Assembly: GCA_002897675.1 (NCBI GenBank)
Contig: BDSU01000036.1
Coordinates: 1 to 64,000 of the forward strand
Length of the DNA stretch: 64,000 bases
Direction of reading: 5' to 3'
Source: a bacterium BMS3Abin02
Lineage (GTDB): Bacteria; Actinomycetota; Acidimicrobiia; Spongiisociales; UBA4744
The position numbers and the translations under genes are program-made. Under the pieces are notes generated by a model. It did not search any database and was not told the origin of the DNA. It worked only from the letters and a program-made list of their open reading frames with translations. Positions 18,084 to 26,179 of the stretch are shown piece by piece; position 1 is the first letter of the stretch, and each line of letters starts with the position of its first letter.

Positions 18084-19190
18084 CTACCCGAGGCGGATGT
18101 GCTCCACCGATGTCGTCACTTCTTCGAGGCGGTCCGGGTCGGGCTCGACACCGAGCCCGGGACCATCGGGCACCCGGATCGTTCCGTCCGGTTCGAGGAC
18201 GAACGGAGGCGTGATGTCGTGTCCGTAGTAGCGGGCTGTCTCGGAGATGTCGCCGGGATACCGAAAGTTCGGGAGTCCGGCTAGCGCGAGGTTCGCGGCC
18301 CGGCCGAGGCCGGTCTCGAGCATTCCCCCACACCAGACGGGGATGTTGCGCCGGGCACACAGGTCGTGGATTTTGCGGGCCTCGAGATAGCCACCGACGC
18401 GTCCGGCCTTGATGTTGACGATCGAACAGGCGCCGAGTTCGATGGCGGCCGCAGCGGTGCGTGCCGACGTGATCGATTCGTCGAGGCAGATCGGCGTGGT
18501 GACGCGCCGCGCGAACGTCGCGTGGGTGAGGAGATCCTCTTCGGCGAAGGGTTGTTCGATGAGCAGCAGGTCGAACTGATCGAGGGCGGCGAGATGGTCC
18601 ATGTCGGCGGCTTTGTATGCGGTGTTGGCATCCACCTGAAGCAGCAGGTCATCTCCGAACCGTTCACGTGCTGCCCGGACCGGATCGATGTCCCAGCCAG
18701 GCTCGATCTTGAGTTTGACGCGGACATAGCCACGGGCCAGATAGCCCTCGACGGCATCGAGGAGCACCGGGATCTCCTCGAAGATTCCGACCGACACCCC
18801 GACGGGAACTCGCGAACGGGTCGAACCCAGATGCGCCGCCAGTGACACTCCGGACGCTCTCAACTCGGCGTCGAGCAGAGCCATCTCCAATGCGGCTTTC
18901 GCCATCGGATGACCGTGGAACGGAGCCAGGAGAGCGCCGAGTGATGCCGCGGAGACGTCGCCTGTCAGCCTGGGGAGGAAATGCTCCCTGATGATCTGCT
19001 GCGCCCCGTCGACGTATTCGGACGAGTAGACGGGTTCCTGCATCGCCACGCATTCACCCCAGCCTTCCGAGTCGTCGGCTTCGACGTGCACCAGGAGGAT
19101 GTCTCTTGCCTGCTCGGTGCCGAACGAGGTTCGGAAGGGGTGCACGAGGGACAGATCGATACGCCGCAACTCGACGTCTCTGAGGCTCAC
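18084..19190 (-). CDS. menC: Enolase-superfamily o-succinylbenzoate synthase / N-succinylamino acid racemase
   Basis: A 368-residue member of the OSBS/NSAR branch of the enolase superfamily. The catalytic set is present: K159 and K161 (VKLKI), metal ligands D187 (QVDAN), E212 (LIEQPF) and D237 (LDES), and K261 (NIKAGRVGG). OSBS makes o-succinylbenzoate for menaquinone; NSAR racemises N-succinylamino acids, and sequence alone does not separate them well. The GTG start overlaps a GNAT acetyltransferase gene by 4 bases, a pairing known from NSAR pathways, while no other men gene is near. The menC symbol is therefore provisional. Confidence 0.85.
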   Translation of the reverse strand: MSLRDVELRRIDLSLVHPFRTSFGTEQARDILLVHVEADDSEGWGECVAMQEPVYSSEYVDGAQQIIREHFLPRLTGDVSAASLGALLAPFHGHPMAKAALEMALLDAELRASGVSLAAHLGSTRSRVPVGVSVGIFEEIPVLLDAVEGYLARGYVRVKLKIEPGWDIDPVRAARERFGDDLLLQVDANTAYKAADMDHLAALDQFDLLLIEQPFAEEDLLTHATFARRVTTPICLDESITSARTAAAAIELGACSIVNIKAGRVGGYLEARKIHDLCARRNIPVWCGGMLETGLGRAANLALAGLPNFRYPGDISETARYYGHDITPPFVLEPDGTIRVPDGPGLGVEPDPDRLEEVTTSVEHIRLG

Positions 19191-20041
19191 GACGAACTCC
19201 TTTCGAGGATATACCAGCCGGTCGGGTCGAACCCTTTGATCACGTAGCCTCGGTGCAGAGCCGTTTCGAGTGTGGCACGGAGAGCGTCACGCCACGCGCC
19301 GGCGATGTGTGAGGTCCTGTTGCGAAGAGTGACGATGTCGTCGGGGATCTGGACGCACAGGACATCGGTTTGTCCGGGCGCCACGACCGGACCGTCACGA
19401 TCTCGCAGAACGGCAACGGCGCCTCCGGCGATCAACGCCTCCGCGTCGGGAAATGGGACGCTCCCTGCGCGCGCGGCGGTGGCTTCCGGTCCGGTGGGGT
19501 ACCAGTCGACCAGGATGCGATCGCTTTCCTCCCTCGCACTGAACCGGTCCTCGAGAGGCCCGTAGAGGTTCTCCCGGTAGGCGACCGGCCTCGCTCCGAG
19601 GGAGTTGAGGTTGAAACTCGCGTTGCGTCGGAGCAGGGGGTCGAACGACCAGGTGATGCGATCGATGTTGCGCCGCGCCGCCCACACGGCCTGGTGCAGC
19701 TTCAGCGCGGTTCCGATGTGATGCCCACGAGCTTCGGCGACGACCCCGGTGATGTGGGAGTGGAGATGGATGGTTCCCTCGTGCCACCCAAGGAATCCGA
19801 TGGTGGCGCCAATCAGGGTTCCTTCTGCGAATGCTCCGACTGCGTAGTTCCCCGATTCGACGAATGCCACGCCGAGTTCGCTCGGCACGGGCGTCGTGTT
19901 GCGCCCCCACACCCGAGCGAAGACGTCGGCGGCCATGCCTGTCTCCTGGTATCCGTGCAGCGCTCTGATCTCGACGCCCGCCTGGTCTGCGAGATCGATA
20001 GCAGCGTTCTTCAGGTCGGCGAGGTCGCTTCGTGGGCTCAT
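19187..20041 (-). CDS. GNAT-type acyltransferase (COG3375-like)
   Basis: A 284-residue protein. The acyl-CoA binding region is visible as VVAEARGHHIGTALKLHQ at about residues 104-121, and FDPLLRRNASFNLNSLGA is typical of the COG3375 family. It is co-transcribed with and overlaps the OSBS/NSAR gene, so it may acylate amino acids for that enzyme. ATG at 20041 is preceded by TATTGT eight bases upstream, suggesting a leaderless start. A TTG four codons earlier is less likely. Confidence 0.8.
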   Translation of the reverse strand: MSPRSDLADLKNAAIDLADQAGVEIRALHGYQETGMAADVFARVWGRNTTPVPSELGVAFVESGNYAVGAFAEGTLIGATIGFLGWHEGTIHLHSHITGVVAEARGHHIGTALKLHQAVWAARRNIDRITWSFDPLLRRNASFNLNSLGARPVAYRENLYGPLEDRFSAREESDRILVDWYPTGPEATAARAGSVPFPDAEALIAGGAVAVLRDRDGPVVAPGQTDVLCVQIPDDIVTLRNRTSHIAGAWRDALRATLETALHRGYVIKGFDPTGWYILERSSS

Positions 20042-20123
20042 CGATGGGCACAATAGTGGTTTTCACCCCTCGGGTACCCGGTGCCGAACGCGAGGACCCG
20101 AACGCCTCACGGAGGGCAGGTCC

Positions 20124-20462
20124 TCAGTGGGTGATCGTCAGCACGACCATTCCGAGGGCGATGAGGATGGCCGCGACGAGACCGGTGGATGCCCACCAGG
20201 GCAGGTGGTCGATTCGTGGGGCCTCGGCGCCGGTTGTGTCGAAGGATGAGGGGACCGGCCCCGAACGCATCGGTTCGAGAACGTCTTTGGCCGCTTCGAT
20301 ATCGGCGGCCTCGACGAGCAGGTTGATCGGCAGCCCCGGCCAGGTCCCTCCCGCATCGTCCGCGAGGAGCAACGCCGGGATTCCTTCGGACTCGAGAGAC
20401 GCGCGAGCCAGTTCCGCCTCCACTCTGTGTGAGAACCTCGCGACGCGTGTCATGTCCGCCAT
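20124..20462 (-). CDS. Small DUF2007-like protein with a C-terminal membrane segment
   Basis: A 112-residue protein. The N-terminal part (RVARFSHRVEAELARASLESEGI, read in blocks) resembles the DUF2007 'putative signal-transducing' fold: residues for a beta-alpha-beta unit that includes INLLVEAADIEAAKDVL. The end, STGLVAAILIALGMVVLTITH, is one membrane helix. ATG at 20462 lies six bases after TATGGT on the minus strand. The function is unknown. Confidence 0.7.
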   Translation of the reverse strand: MADMTRVARFSHRVEAELARASLESEGIPALLLADDAGGTWPGLPINLLVEAADIEAAKDVLEPMRSGPVPSSFDTTGAEAPRIDHLPWWASTGLVAAILIALGMVVLTITH

Positions 20463-20468
20463 GGGGCA

Positions 20469-20474
20469 ACCATA
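20469..20474 (-). promoter_or_regulatory. -10 hexamer TATGGT for the DUF2007-like gene
   Basis: TATGGT ends six bases before the ATG at 20462, which would put the transcription start on the start codon (leaderless). It lies back-to-back with the promoter of the Nudix gene. Confidence 0.55.
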
Positions 20475-20503
20475 CCGGCTCGTCGGTGTTCTGCCGGCGC
20501 TGA

Positions 20504-20509
20504 TACCGT
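20504..20509 (+). promoter_or_regulatory. -10 hexamer TACCGT for the Nudix gene
   Basis: TACCGT ends six bases before ATG 20516 and there is no Shine-Dalgarno, so a leaderless transcript is predicted. Confidence 0.55.
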
Positions 20510-20515
20510 GGCGAC

Positions 20516-21058
20516 ATGGATGTTCCGGCTCTCCGAGCACTGCTCGATACCATCGCGCCGTTCGACGACCGTGAGGCGGGCTATCGCGATCGTATCATGG
20601 CGCTTCTCGGAGGGTTGGCCGATCCCTTCTCGCGTACGCAGTTCGAGCCGGGGCATGTCACTGCAAGCGGCTTCGTTCTTTCGCCTGATCGCAGCGCCAT
20701 CCTGCTGGTGTTGCATCGAAAGCTGGGACGGTGGCTGCAACCCGGCGGTCATATCGAACCCGGCGATCAGGATATCGTCGCTGCCCAGAGGCGAGAGATA
20801 GAGGAAGAGACCGGCATCTGCGACCTGCAATGGCAGGGAGTGCTCGACCTGGACGTCCACACCTTTCCGCGGCGAGGCGATGATCCTGCGCACGAGCACT
20901 TCGACGTCCGCTCTGTGTTCGTGTCTGGCGACCGGGGAGCCGTGGCTGGAGACGGTACCGACGATGTACGGTGGTTTCGCTTCGATGAGATCCCACGAGG
21001 AGACCTTTCGATCACGCGCCCCATCGCGAAACTGCGTTCGCTGGTGACCGATGACTGA
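20516..21058 (+). CDS. Nudix hydrolase
   Basis: A 180-residue Nudix-fold hydrolase. The Nudix box reads GGHIEPGDQDIVAAQRREIEE then ETGI; it has the REIEEE core with metal-binding glutamates, Asp in place of the first Glu, and one extra residue before RE, a form common in actinobacterial homologues. It should cleave nucleoside diphosphate-X compounds; the substrate is not predictable. It may be translated from a leaderless mRNA. Confidence 0.85.
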   Translation: MDVPALRALLDTIAPFDDREAGYRDRIMALLGGLADPFSRTQFEPGHVTASGFVLSPDRSAILLVLHRKLGRWLQPGGHIEPGDQDIVAAQRREIEEETGICDLQWQGVLDLDVHTFPRRGDDPAHEHFDVRSVFVSGDRGAVAGDGTDDVRWFRFDEIPRGDLSITRPIAKLRSLVTDD

Positions 21059-21098
21059 TGACCGATAACCGGCAGCCGACTGGTACGCTCGTCGGGCC

Positions 21099-21632
21099 AT
21101 GCTGCAACAGATGCTGCGCGCAGCCCGACTCGACCGGCGCGTCTACACGGAGCTCATATTCGATGACTACGCGACCGGTAACGCGATCATGGTCGTCGCC
21201 GGCGTGTATGCCCTCATCGCTCTGGCATCGGCCTTCTCGGGGATCCCCGGTATCAGCCTGACCGGCGTGCTACTCGTCGTGTTCGGCGGTGTCATCGGCT
21301 GGCTGGTGATCGGTGGCGCGCTCTGGATGGCCGGCGTGAAGCTGCTGGACGGGGAGGCGAGATTCCAGACCGTGGTCCGGCTCGTCGGATTCGCGCACAC
21401 GCCTTTGATCATCGTGGCGATCGCTCTGCCGTTGCCGTCGCCGGTGAGCACGGCTGTAGCGATTGTCGCACTCGTCTGGTTCTTCGCCGCGGTGACTGCG
21501 GCCGCGCAGGTCCTCTTCGACTTCGAGCGAGGGCGCTCGGCGAGCGCAGCGCTGCTGGCGGTTGCGGTCTGGTGGGTTCTGCAGATGATCGGTATCGGTC
21601 CCAGTCTGCCGATGGTGTTCCGCCGACTCTGA
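21099..21632 (+). CDS. YIP1-family membrane protein
   Basis: A 177-residue integral membrane protein with about five hydrophobic segments (for example IMVVAGVYALIALASAF near 30-46 and LLAVAVWWVLQMIGIG near the end). The spacing resembles bacterial Yip1-domain proteins, whose role is unclear. TACGCT at 21084-21089 is a likely -10. Its TGA shares one base with the truA ATG, so the two are co-transcribed. Confidence 0.7.
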   Translation: MLQQMLRAARLDRRVYTELIFDDYATGNAIMVVAGVYALIALASAFSGIPGISLTGVLLVVFGGVIGWLVIGGALWMAGVKLLDGEARFQTVVRLVGFAHTPLIIVAIALPLPSPVSTAVAIVALVWFFAAVTAAAQVLFDFERGRSASAALLAVAVWWVLQMIGIGPSLPMVFRRL

Positions 21633-22375
21633 TGTCCACGTATCGTCTGGATCTCGCCTACGACGGAACCGGGTTCCACGGTTGGGCGAAACAGCCCGCC
21701 GTCAGGACGATCCAGGGCGAGTTGGAGTCGGCGCTTCGGCGCAGGCTCGGAGATGTCGAGACCGTGGTTGCCGGTCGTACCGATGCCGGCGTGCACGCTC
21801 GCGGACAGGTGGTGAGCTTCACGGCCGACAAGGACATCCAGACAGAGAGGCTGGCGCAGTCTCTCAACAAGACGCTCGCTCCGGAGATCGTCGTCTGGGC
21901 GTGCCGCAAGGTGCCCGAGGGCTTCAGCGCCCGATTCTCGGCCCTGCATCGCAGCTACAGATATCGTCTGCTCTCGCGGCCGGAGCCCGACCCCTTCCTC
22001 TTCCGCACGACCTGGCATGTTCCGTATGAGCTCGATCTGGAGGCGATGAGGCGTGCCGCCGGCCGGATCGTCGGCGAGCACGACTTCGCATCGTTCTGCC
22101 GCAGGGCGGAGGGAAGGAGCACCGTGCGGCGAGTGCTCGACTCCGAGTGGGTACGGGACGGAGACATCGTCGAGTTTCGGATCACGGCCACGTCGTTCTG
22201 TCAGCGGATGGTTCGATCATTGGTTGCGGTCGGTGTCGAGATCGGGCGAGGCAGAATCTCCGCAGATGAGATCCCGGCCATCATCGCGGCGAGGGATCGG
22301 GCGGCTGCCAAGGGGGCGTCCCCACCGCAGGGCCTGATCCTGTGGGAGGTCGGCTATCCGGCCGATTGTTCGTAG
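21632..22375 (+). CDS. truA: tRNA pseudouridine(38-40) synthase
   Basis: A 247-residue TruA, which modifies U38-U40 in the tRNA anticodon stem. The catalytic aspartate is in AGRTDAGVHARGQV. ATG 21632 gives the family start MSTYRLDLAYDGTGFHGW. In many bacteria truA follows rplQ; here it is about 6 kb downstream, after the insert and unrelated genes. Its end overlaps the convergent ilvA end by 22 bases. Confidence 0.95.
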   Translation: MSTYRLDLAYDGTGFHGWAKQPAVRTIQGELESALRRRLGDVETVVAGRTDAGVHARGQVVSFTADKDIQTERLAQSLNKTLAPEIVVWACRKVPEGFSARFSALHRSYRYRLLSRPEPDPFLFRTTWHVPYELDLEAMRRAAGRIVGEHDFASFCRRAEGRSTVRRVLDSEWVRDGDIVEFRITATSFCQRMVRSLVAVGVEIGRGRISADEIPAIIAARDRAAAKGASPPQGLILWEVGYPADCS

Positions 22376-23550
22376 GACTGCAAGGATTCCCGGAGCTGGT
22401 CGGTCTGCTCGATGCTCACCGTTTCGACGGCGATCCCGAGTTCGGTCGTTCCGAACGGCAACCCGGCACCTTCTCTTCGGTGATTGACGGTCAGCACGTT
22501 CGCTCCGAGGTCTGCGATCAAGTTCAGCACGGTGGCAAGTTGCCCCGGAATATCAGGAATCAGAACTCTGAACCATGCGTACCGTCCTGCAGCCTCGAGG
22601 CCGTAGCGGAGGACCTTTCCGACGAGAAGGGGGTCGATGTTTCCACCCGACAGCACGATCACACACGGATCGGGTGTGTCGGGGAGCATTCCTTCGAGGA
22701 GCGCCGCGACGCCGACCGAACCCGCGCCTTCGACAACCAGCTTGGCTCGCTCCAGCAGCAGCATGACGGCGCGTGCGGCCGCCCGGTCGTCCACGGTGAC
22801 GATGTCGTCGACGACCTCCTCGATATGCGCGTAGGCAAGCGGAGATGGCACCGGCACGGCGATTCCGTCCGCGACGGTGGGCCGATAGGGCACGGCTACG
22901 AGCCTGCCCTGGTTGCGAGAGGCGAGGTAGGGGGCGACCGACTCGATCTCGACTCCGACGATTCGCGTATCGGGGCGCAGCGCCTTGATCGCGACGCCGG
23001 TGCCGGAGATCAGGCCGCCACCACCGATCGGGACCACCACCGTGGCTGTATCCGGGAGCTGCTCGATGATCTCGAGGCCGAGGGTGCCTTGACCGGCGAT
23101 GATGCCCGGGTCGTCGAATGGGTGGATGAACAGAGCTCCGTTTTCGTCGGCGAATCGCCGCGCTGCTTCGACGGCGGCCTGGATGTCCTCTCCGCCGAGG
23201 CGGACATCCGCTCCGTAGCTGCGAGTTGCCTCCACCTTTGGGATCGCAGCCGAACGGGGCATGAAGATCGTGGCCGGAATCCCGGCCATCTGGGCTGCGA
23301 GCGCGACACCCTGGGCGTGATTCCCTGCAGATCCCGCGACCACGCCCGTGTCCGACGTGAGCTGGCCGATTACGTTGGATGCCCCTCGAATCTTGAATGA
23401 GCCCGTCCGCTGCAGGTTCTCGGCTTTCAGCCAGACGTTTCTGCTCGCCATGCGGGAAAACGATGCAGAGTGCAGGAGGGGAGTGATGATCACCGAACCG
23501 CGCTGACGCTCACGCGCCGCCAGGATGTCGTCGATGGTGAGCAGGGTCAT
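22354..23550 (-). CDS. ilvA: Threonine ammonia-lyase (threonine dehydratase) with ACT domain
   Basis: A 398-residue PLP enzyme converting threonine to 2-oxobutyrate and ammonia. The PLP lysine is K53 ([10 protein letters not shown]); the phosphate-binding loop is SAGNHAQG and a second glycine loop is [10 protein letters not shown]. The last about 75 residues form one ACT-like regulatory domain ([20 protein letters not shown]). The size and single ACT domain fit the short TdcB/IlvA type, so the role could be biosynthetic or degradative. ATG at 23550 starts the family sequence; upstream in-frame residues look non-coding. Confidence 0.9.
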   Translation of the reverse strand: MTLLTIDDILAARERQRGSVIITPLLHSASFSRMASRNVWLKAENLQRTGSFKIRGASNVIGQLTSDTGVVAGSAGNHAQGVALAAQMAGIPATIFMPRSAAIPKVEATRSYGADVRLGGEDIQAAVEAARRFADENGALFIHPFDDPGIIAGQGTLGLEIIEQLPDTATVVVPIGGGGLISGTGVAIKALRPDTRIVGVEIESVAPYLASRNQGRLVAVPYRPTVADGIAVPVPSPLAYAHIEEVVDDIVTVDDRAAARAVMLLLERAKLVVEGAGSVGVAALLEGMLPDTPDPCVIVLSGGNIDPLLVGKVLRYGLEAAGRYAWFRVLIPDIPGQLATVLNLIADLGANVLTVNHRREGAGLPFGTTELGIAVETVSIEQTDQLRESLQSYEQSAG

Positions 23551-23648
23551 GGCAGACGCAGGATAGGAGGTTCCCGGGCCGAGGCTGTTTCTCGCACCGG
23601 CCACATGCCCGGGAGGCCTCTCATTTGGCGCTTTTGCCCCGCCCGTTC

Positions 23649-23654
23649 TACCAT
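23649..23654 (+). promoter_or_regulatory. -10 hexamer TACCAT for rplM-rpsI
   Basis: TACCAT ends six bases before 23661, the first base of a perfect hairpin in the rplM leader. This predicts an mRNA whose 5' end is the hairpin itself. Confidence 0.5.
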
Positions 23655-23660
23655 GTGGCG

Positions 23661-23679
23661 GCTCCGAGAGTCTCGGAGC
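23661..23679 (+). promoter_or_regulatory. Leader hairpin of rplM mRNA
   Basis: GCTCCGAG and CTCGGAGC pair perfectly around a three-base loop (AGT), 20 bases before the rplM start. It may protect the 5' end or act in autoregulation by L13. It does not match a leader class I can name. Confidence 0.55.
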
Positions 23680-23699
23680 GCTTCCTTCGCGAGGTTTCC

Positions 23700-24149
23700 A
23701 TGAGGCTGCAAAAGACCTATTCACCCAAGGCTGGTGACGTTCATCGAGAGTGGTTCGTCGTCGACGCCGAGGATCTTCCCCTGGGACGCCTGGCGTCCGA
23801 GGTTGCTCGCATCCTGCGTGGCAAACACAAGCCGATGCAGGCTCCACATGTCGACACCGGCGACTTCGTGATCATCATCAACGCGGACAAGGTGCGGGTC
23901 AGCGGACGCAACAAGGTCTACTACCGCCACTCGGGATACCCGGGCGGGCTGACCGAAGAGGGCCTCGAGTCCCTGCGGCGACGACGCCCCGAGGAGATCG
24001 TGCGGCGAGCGGTCCGGGGGATGCTCCCCAAGAACCGTCTCGGCCGCCAGATGCTCCGCAAGCTCAAAGTGCACGCCGGCCCCGACCATCCGCACCAGGC
24101 ACAATCGCCCAAGGAGCTGACATTCGATATCCGAAAGGTGGAGTCCTGA
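23700..24149 (+). CDS. rplM: 50S ribosomal protein L13
   Basis: A 149-residue uL13, an early assembly protein. It reads [19 protein letters not shown], then [20 protein letters not shown] and LRGKHKP. ATG 23700 is chosen because the longer frame includes leader sequence. The stop shares one base with the rpsI ATG. Confidence 0.97.
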   Translation: MRLQKTYSPKAGDVHREWFVVDAEDLPLGRLASEVARILRGKHKPMQAPHVDTGDFVIIINADKVRVSGRNKVYYRHSGYPGGLTEEGLESLRRRRPEEIVRRAVRGMLPKNRLGRQMLRKLKVHAGPDHPHQAQSPKELTFDIRKVES

Positions 24150-24541
24150 TGTCCAAGCCGCTCGTCCAGGCAACCGGTCGTCGCAAGGAATCCGTCGCCC
24201 GCGTGCGGTTCTACGACGGTACCGGAGCGATCACGCTCAACGGCAAGCCGTTCGACACGTACTTCCCCACGATGGCCCGGCGACTGCGCGTCCTTGCTCC
24301 TTTGCGTGAAACGAACCGGGAAGGTCGCTACGACGTCAAGGCGAAGCTCGAAGGCGGAGGAACGACCGGCCAGGCCGACGCACTCCGTCTCGGCATTGCC
24401 CGTGCGCTCATCGTCCTCGAACCCGAGCTGCGGCCGATGCTGAAAAAGGCGGGTTATCTCACCCGCGACGCCCGCAAGGTGGAACGCAAGAAGTACGGAC
24501 TGCGCAAGGCGCGTCGGGCACCGCAGTACACGAAGCGGTAG
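24149..24541 (+). CDS. rpsI: 30S ribosomal protein S9
   Basis: A 130-residue uS9 whose C-terminal tail touches the P-site tRNA. It begins with [18 protein letters not shown] and ends with the typical [17 protein letters not shown]. It forms the usual two-gene operon with rplM; glmM follows after 13 bases but appears to have its own promoter. Confidence 0.97.
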   Translation: MSKPLVQATGRRKESVARVRFYDGTGAITLNGKPFDTYFPTMARRLRVLAPLRETNREGRYDVKAKLEGGGTTGQADALRLGIARALIVLEPELRPMLKKAGYLTRDARKVERKKYGLRKARRAPQYTKR

Positions 24542-24542
24542 C

Positions 24543-24548
24543 TACCCT
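24543..24548 (+). promoter_or_regulatory. -10 hexamer TACCCT for glmM
   Basis: TACCCT lies just after the rpsI stop and ends six bases before ATG 24555, predicting leaderless glmM mRNA apart from any read-through from rplM-rpsI. Confidence 0.5.
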
Positions 24549-24554
24549 CGCCGC

Positions 24555-25889
24555 ATGCTCAAGAACGGCAACCGGCTTTTCGGCACCGACGGGATCCGCG
24601 GTGTAGCCAACACCGAGCTCAGTGCGGACATCGCTCTGTCCCTCGGGCGCGCCGCCGGTGAGACGGTTCGCGGCGGCTCGGTTCTCGTGGGCCGTGACAC
24701 GCGACGTTCCGGAGAGATGCTGGCGGAAGCGCTCCAGGCCGGATTCCACTCGGTTGGGGTCGACACCGTCGACGTGGGTGTCCTTCCGACCGGAGGCATC
24801 TCGTATCTGGTCGAGGCGTCGGGTGCCACGATGGGAGCTGTCGTGTCCGCATCGCACAATCCCGCGATCGACAACGGCATCAAGTTGCTCGACGGGCGCG
24901 GCGCCAAGCTTGCCGACGAGCAGGAGGATGCAATCGAGGCGAGGCTGCGCAAGGGGGTACCGTGGCAGCTCGCCGACGGTGACCGGGTCGGTACTCGTTT
25001 CCCGATGCCGGACGCCGAGAACCGATACCTGCAGTTTCTCCAGGGCTCGACGTCCTACTCGTTGCGGGGTTTCCGCCTCTTCCTCGACTGCGCCAACGGT
25101 GCCGCAAGTCGCGTCGCTCCCGAACTGTTCCGAAGGCTCAAGGCCGATGTGGAGACGATGTGCGCGGAACCTGACGGCACGAACATCAACGACGAGTGTG
25201 GTGCCGCTCACCCAGAGTTTCTCGCCAGGCATTCCAAGGGCCGGATCGGGCTTGCGTTCGACGGGGACGCGGACAGGCTGATCGCCATCGACGAAGACGG
25301 GATCCCCGCGAATGGCGATGTGATCATGGCGATCATCGCCCGGCACATGAAGGAAGCGGGTCGTCTCAAGAAGAACGTCGTCGTCGCGACCGTCATGGCC
25401 AACCTCGGATTTCGGAAGGCGATGGAACGCCTGGACATCGAACTCGTCGAAACGCAGGTCGGCGACCGCTACGTCAAGGAGGCGATGTGGAATCGGCGGG
25501 CGATCCTCGGCGGAGAGCAATCAGGGCATGTGATCTTCGCGGACCGGGCCGTGACCGGCGACGGCCTCCTGACGGCGGTGCGGCTGCTCGAGGTCGTGGC
25601 GATCACCGGCAAGGAACTGCGAGAGCTTCGCGCCGAGACGATCACCGAGTTCCCGCAGATTCTGCGCAACGTGCGCGTGGAGGACAAGGGGCGACTCGAA
25701 GACGCTGAAGTGCTGTGGGAGACGATCCGCGAGCGGGAAGCCCAGCTGGCCGGCAACGGGCGGATCCTCGTGCGTGCCTCCGGCACCGAGTCGCTCGTGC
25801 GGATCATGGTGGAGGCACCCACGCGCGACGAGGCGATCGCCATCACCGACGAACTCGTCGCCATCACCCGCCGGGAGCTCGGCACCTGA
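24555..25889 (+). CDS. glmM: Phosphoglucosamine mutase
   Basis: A 444-residue enzyme converting glucosamine-6-phosphate to glucosamine-1-phosphate for UDP-GlcNAc. The opening is LFGTDGIRGVAN; the phosphoserine loop is VSASHNPAIDNGIK near residue 95-108; the metal loop is FDGDADRLIAID; and the phosphate-binding C-terminal loop is RASGTESLVRIMVE. It is next to glmS, which makes its substrate, a common pairing. A leaderless start is predicted. Confidence 0.96.
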   Translation: MLKNGNRLFGTDGIRGVANTELSADIALSLGRAAGETVRGGSVLVGRDTRRSGEMLAEALQAGFHSVGVDTVDVGVLPTGGISYLVEASGATMGAVVSASHNPAIDNGIKLLDGRGAKLADEQEDAIEARLRKGVPWQLADGDRVGTRFPMPDAENRYLQFLQGSTSYSLRGFRLFLDCANGAASRVAPELFRRLKADVETMCAEPDGTNINDECGAAHPEFLARHSKGRIGLAFDGDADRLIAIDEDGIPANGDVIMAIIARHMKEAGRLKKNVVVATVMANLGFRKAMERLDIELVETQVGDRYVKEAMWNRRAILGGEQSGHVIFADRAVTGDGLLTAVRLLEVVAITGKELRELRAETITEFPQILRNVRVEDKGRLEDAEVLWETIREREAQLAGNGRILVRASGTESLVRIMVEAPTRDEAIAITDELVAITRRELGT

Positions 25890-25934
25890 GACTCCCGACG
25901 ACGGGTGTCTTCTTCCGCCCAGGAGGGGGAGCGG

Positions 25935-25963
25935 TTCGGATCCGGGCTGCAAATGACTACTCT
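25935..25963 (+). promoter_or_regulatory. Candidate glmS promoter
   Basis: TTCGGA (25935-25940) and TACTCT (25958-25963) are separated by 17 bases. The predicted start near 25970 would place about 22 bases before the ribozyme cleavage site. Confidence 0.45.
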
Positions 25964-25991
25964 TGCTTTCGGACCGGCATGGCATGCCTTC

Positions 25992-26121
25992 AGCGCCTGG
26001 CCCCTCGAGGGGTGACGAGGAAGAGGGAGTATCGAAGCATTCGGCGGATGCCCTCTCGGCTGCCACGGTCGTGACGAAGCGGAGCAAAACCCGGGGGTGA
26101 TCCCGGAACAGAGGCCGCTTC
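25992..26121 (+). ncRNA. glmS: glmS ribozyme (GlcN6P-activated self-cleaving riboswitch)
   Basis: The leader of glmS matches the glmS ribozyme almost block by block: AGCGCC with the cleavage point expected between A25992 and G25993, a C/G-rich hairpin (CCCCTCGAGGGG), GTGACGAGG, GGAGTATCGAA, TTCGGCGGATGCC, CTCTCGGCTG, AAAACCCGGGGGTGATCCC and GGAACAGAGG. The closing helix pairs GAAGCGG (26076-26082) with CCGCTTC (26115-26121). In known members, glucosamine-6-phosphate acts as the cofactor for self-cleavage and mRNA decay, giving feedback on GlmS. The class is best known from Firmicutes. Confidence 0.95.
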
Positions 26122-26179
26122 GATGTGGGAGACGGGATCGACCCGTCTGGTGCCGGTCTCCAACTGAGAAGGAGACACC

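Noticed and set aside
19370-20056. A 228-codon plus-strand frame opposite the GNAT gene
   Set aside because: The minus-strand frame has GNAT motifs and overlaps the OSBS/NSAR gene in an operon-like way; the plus frame has no recognisable content.
25920-25965. GGTTCGGATCC near 25933 considered as a tRNA T-arm
   Set aside because: No acceptor, D or anticodon arms can be drawn around it; it is explained better as the promoter region before the glmS ribozyme.
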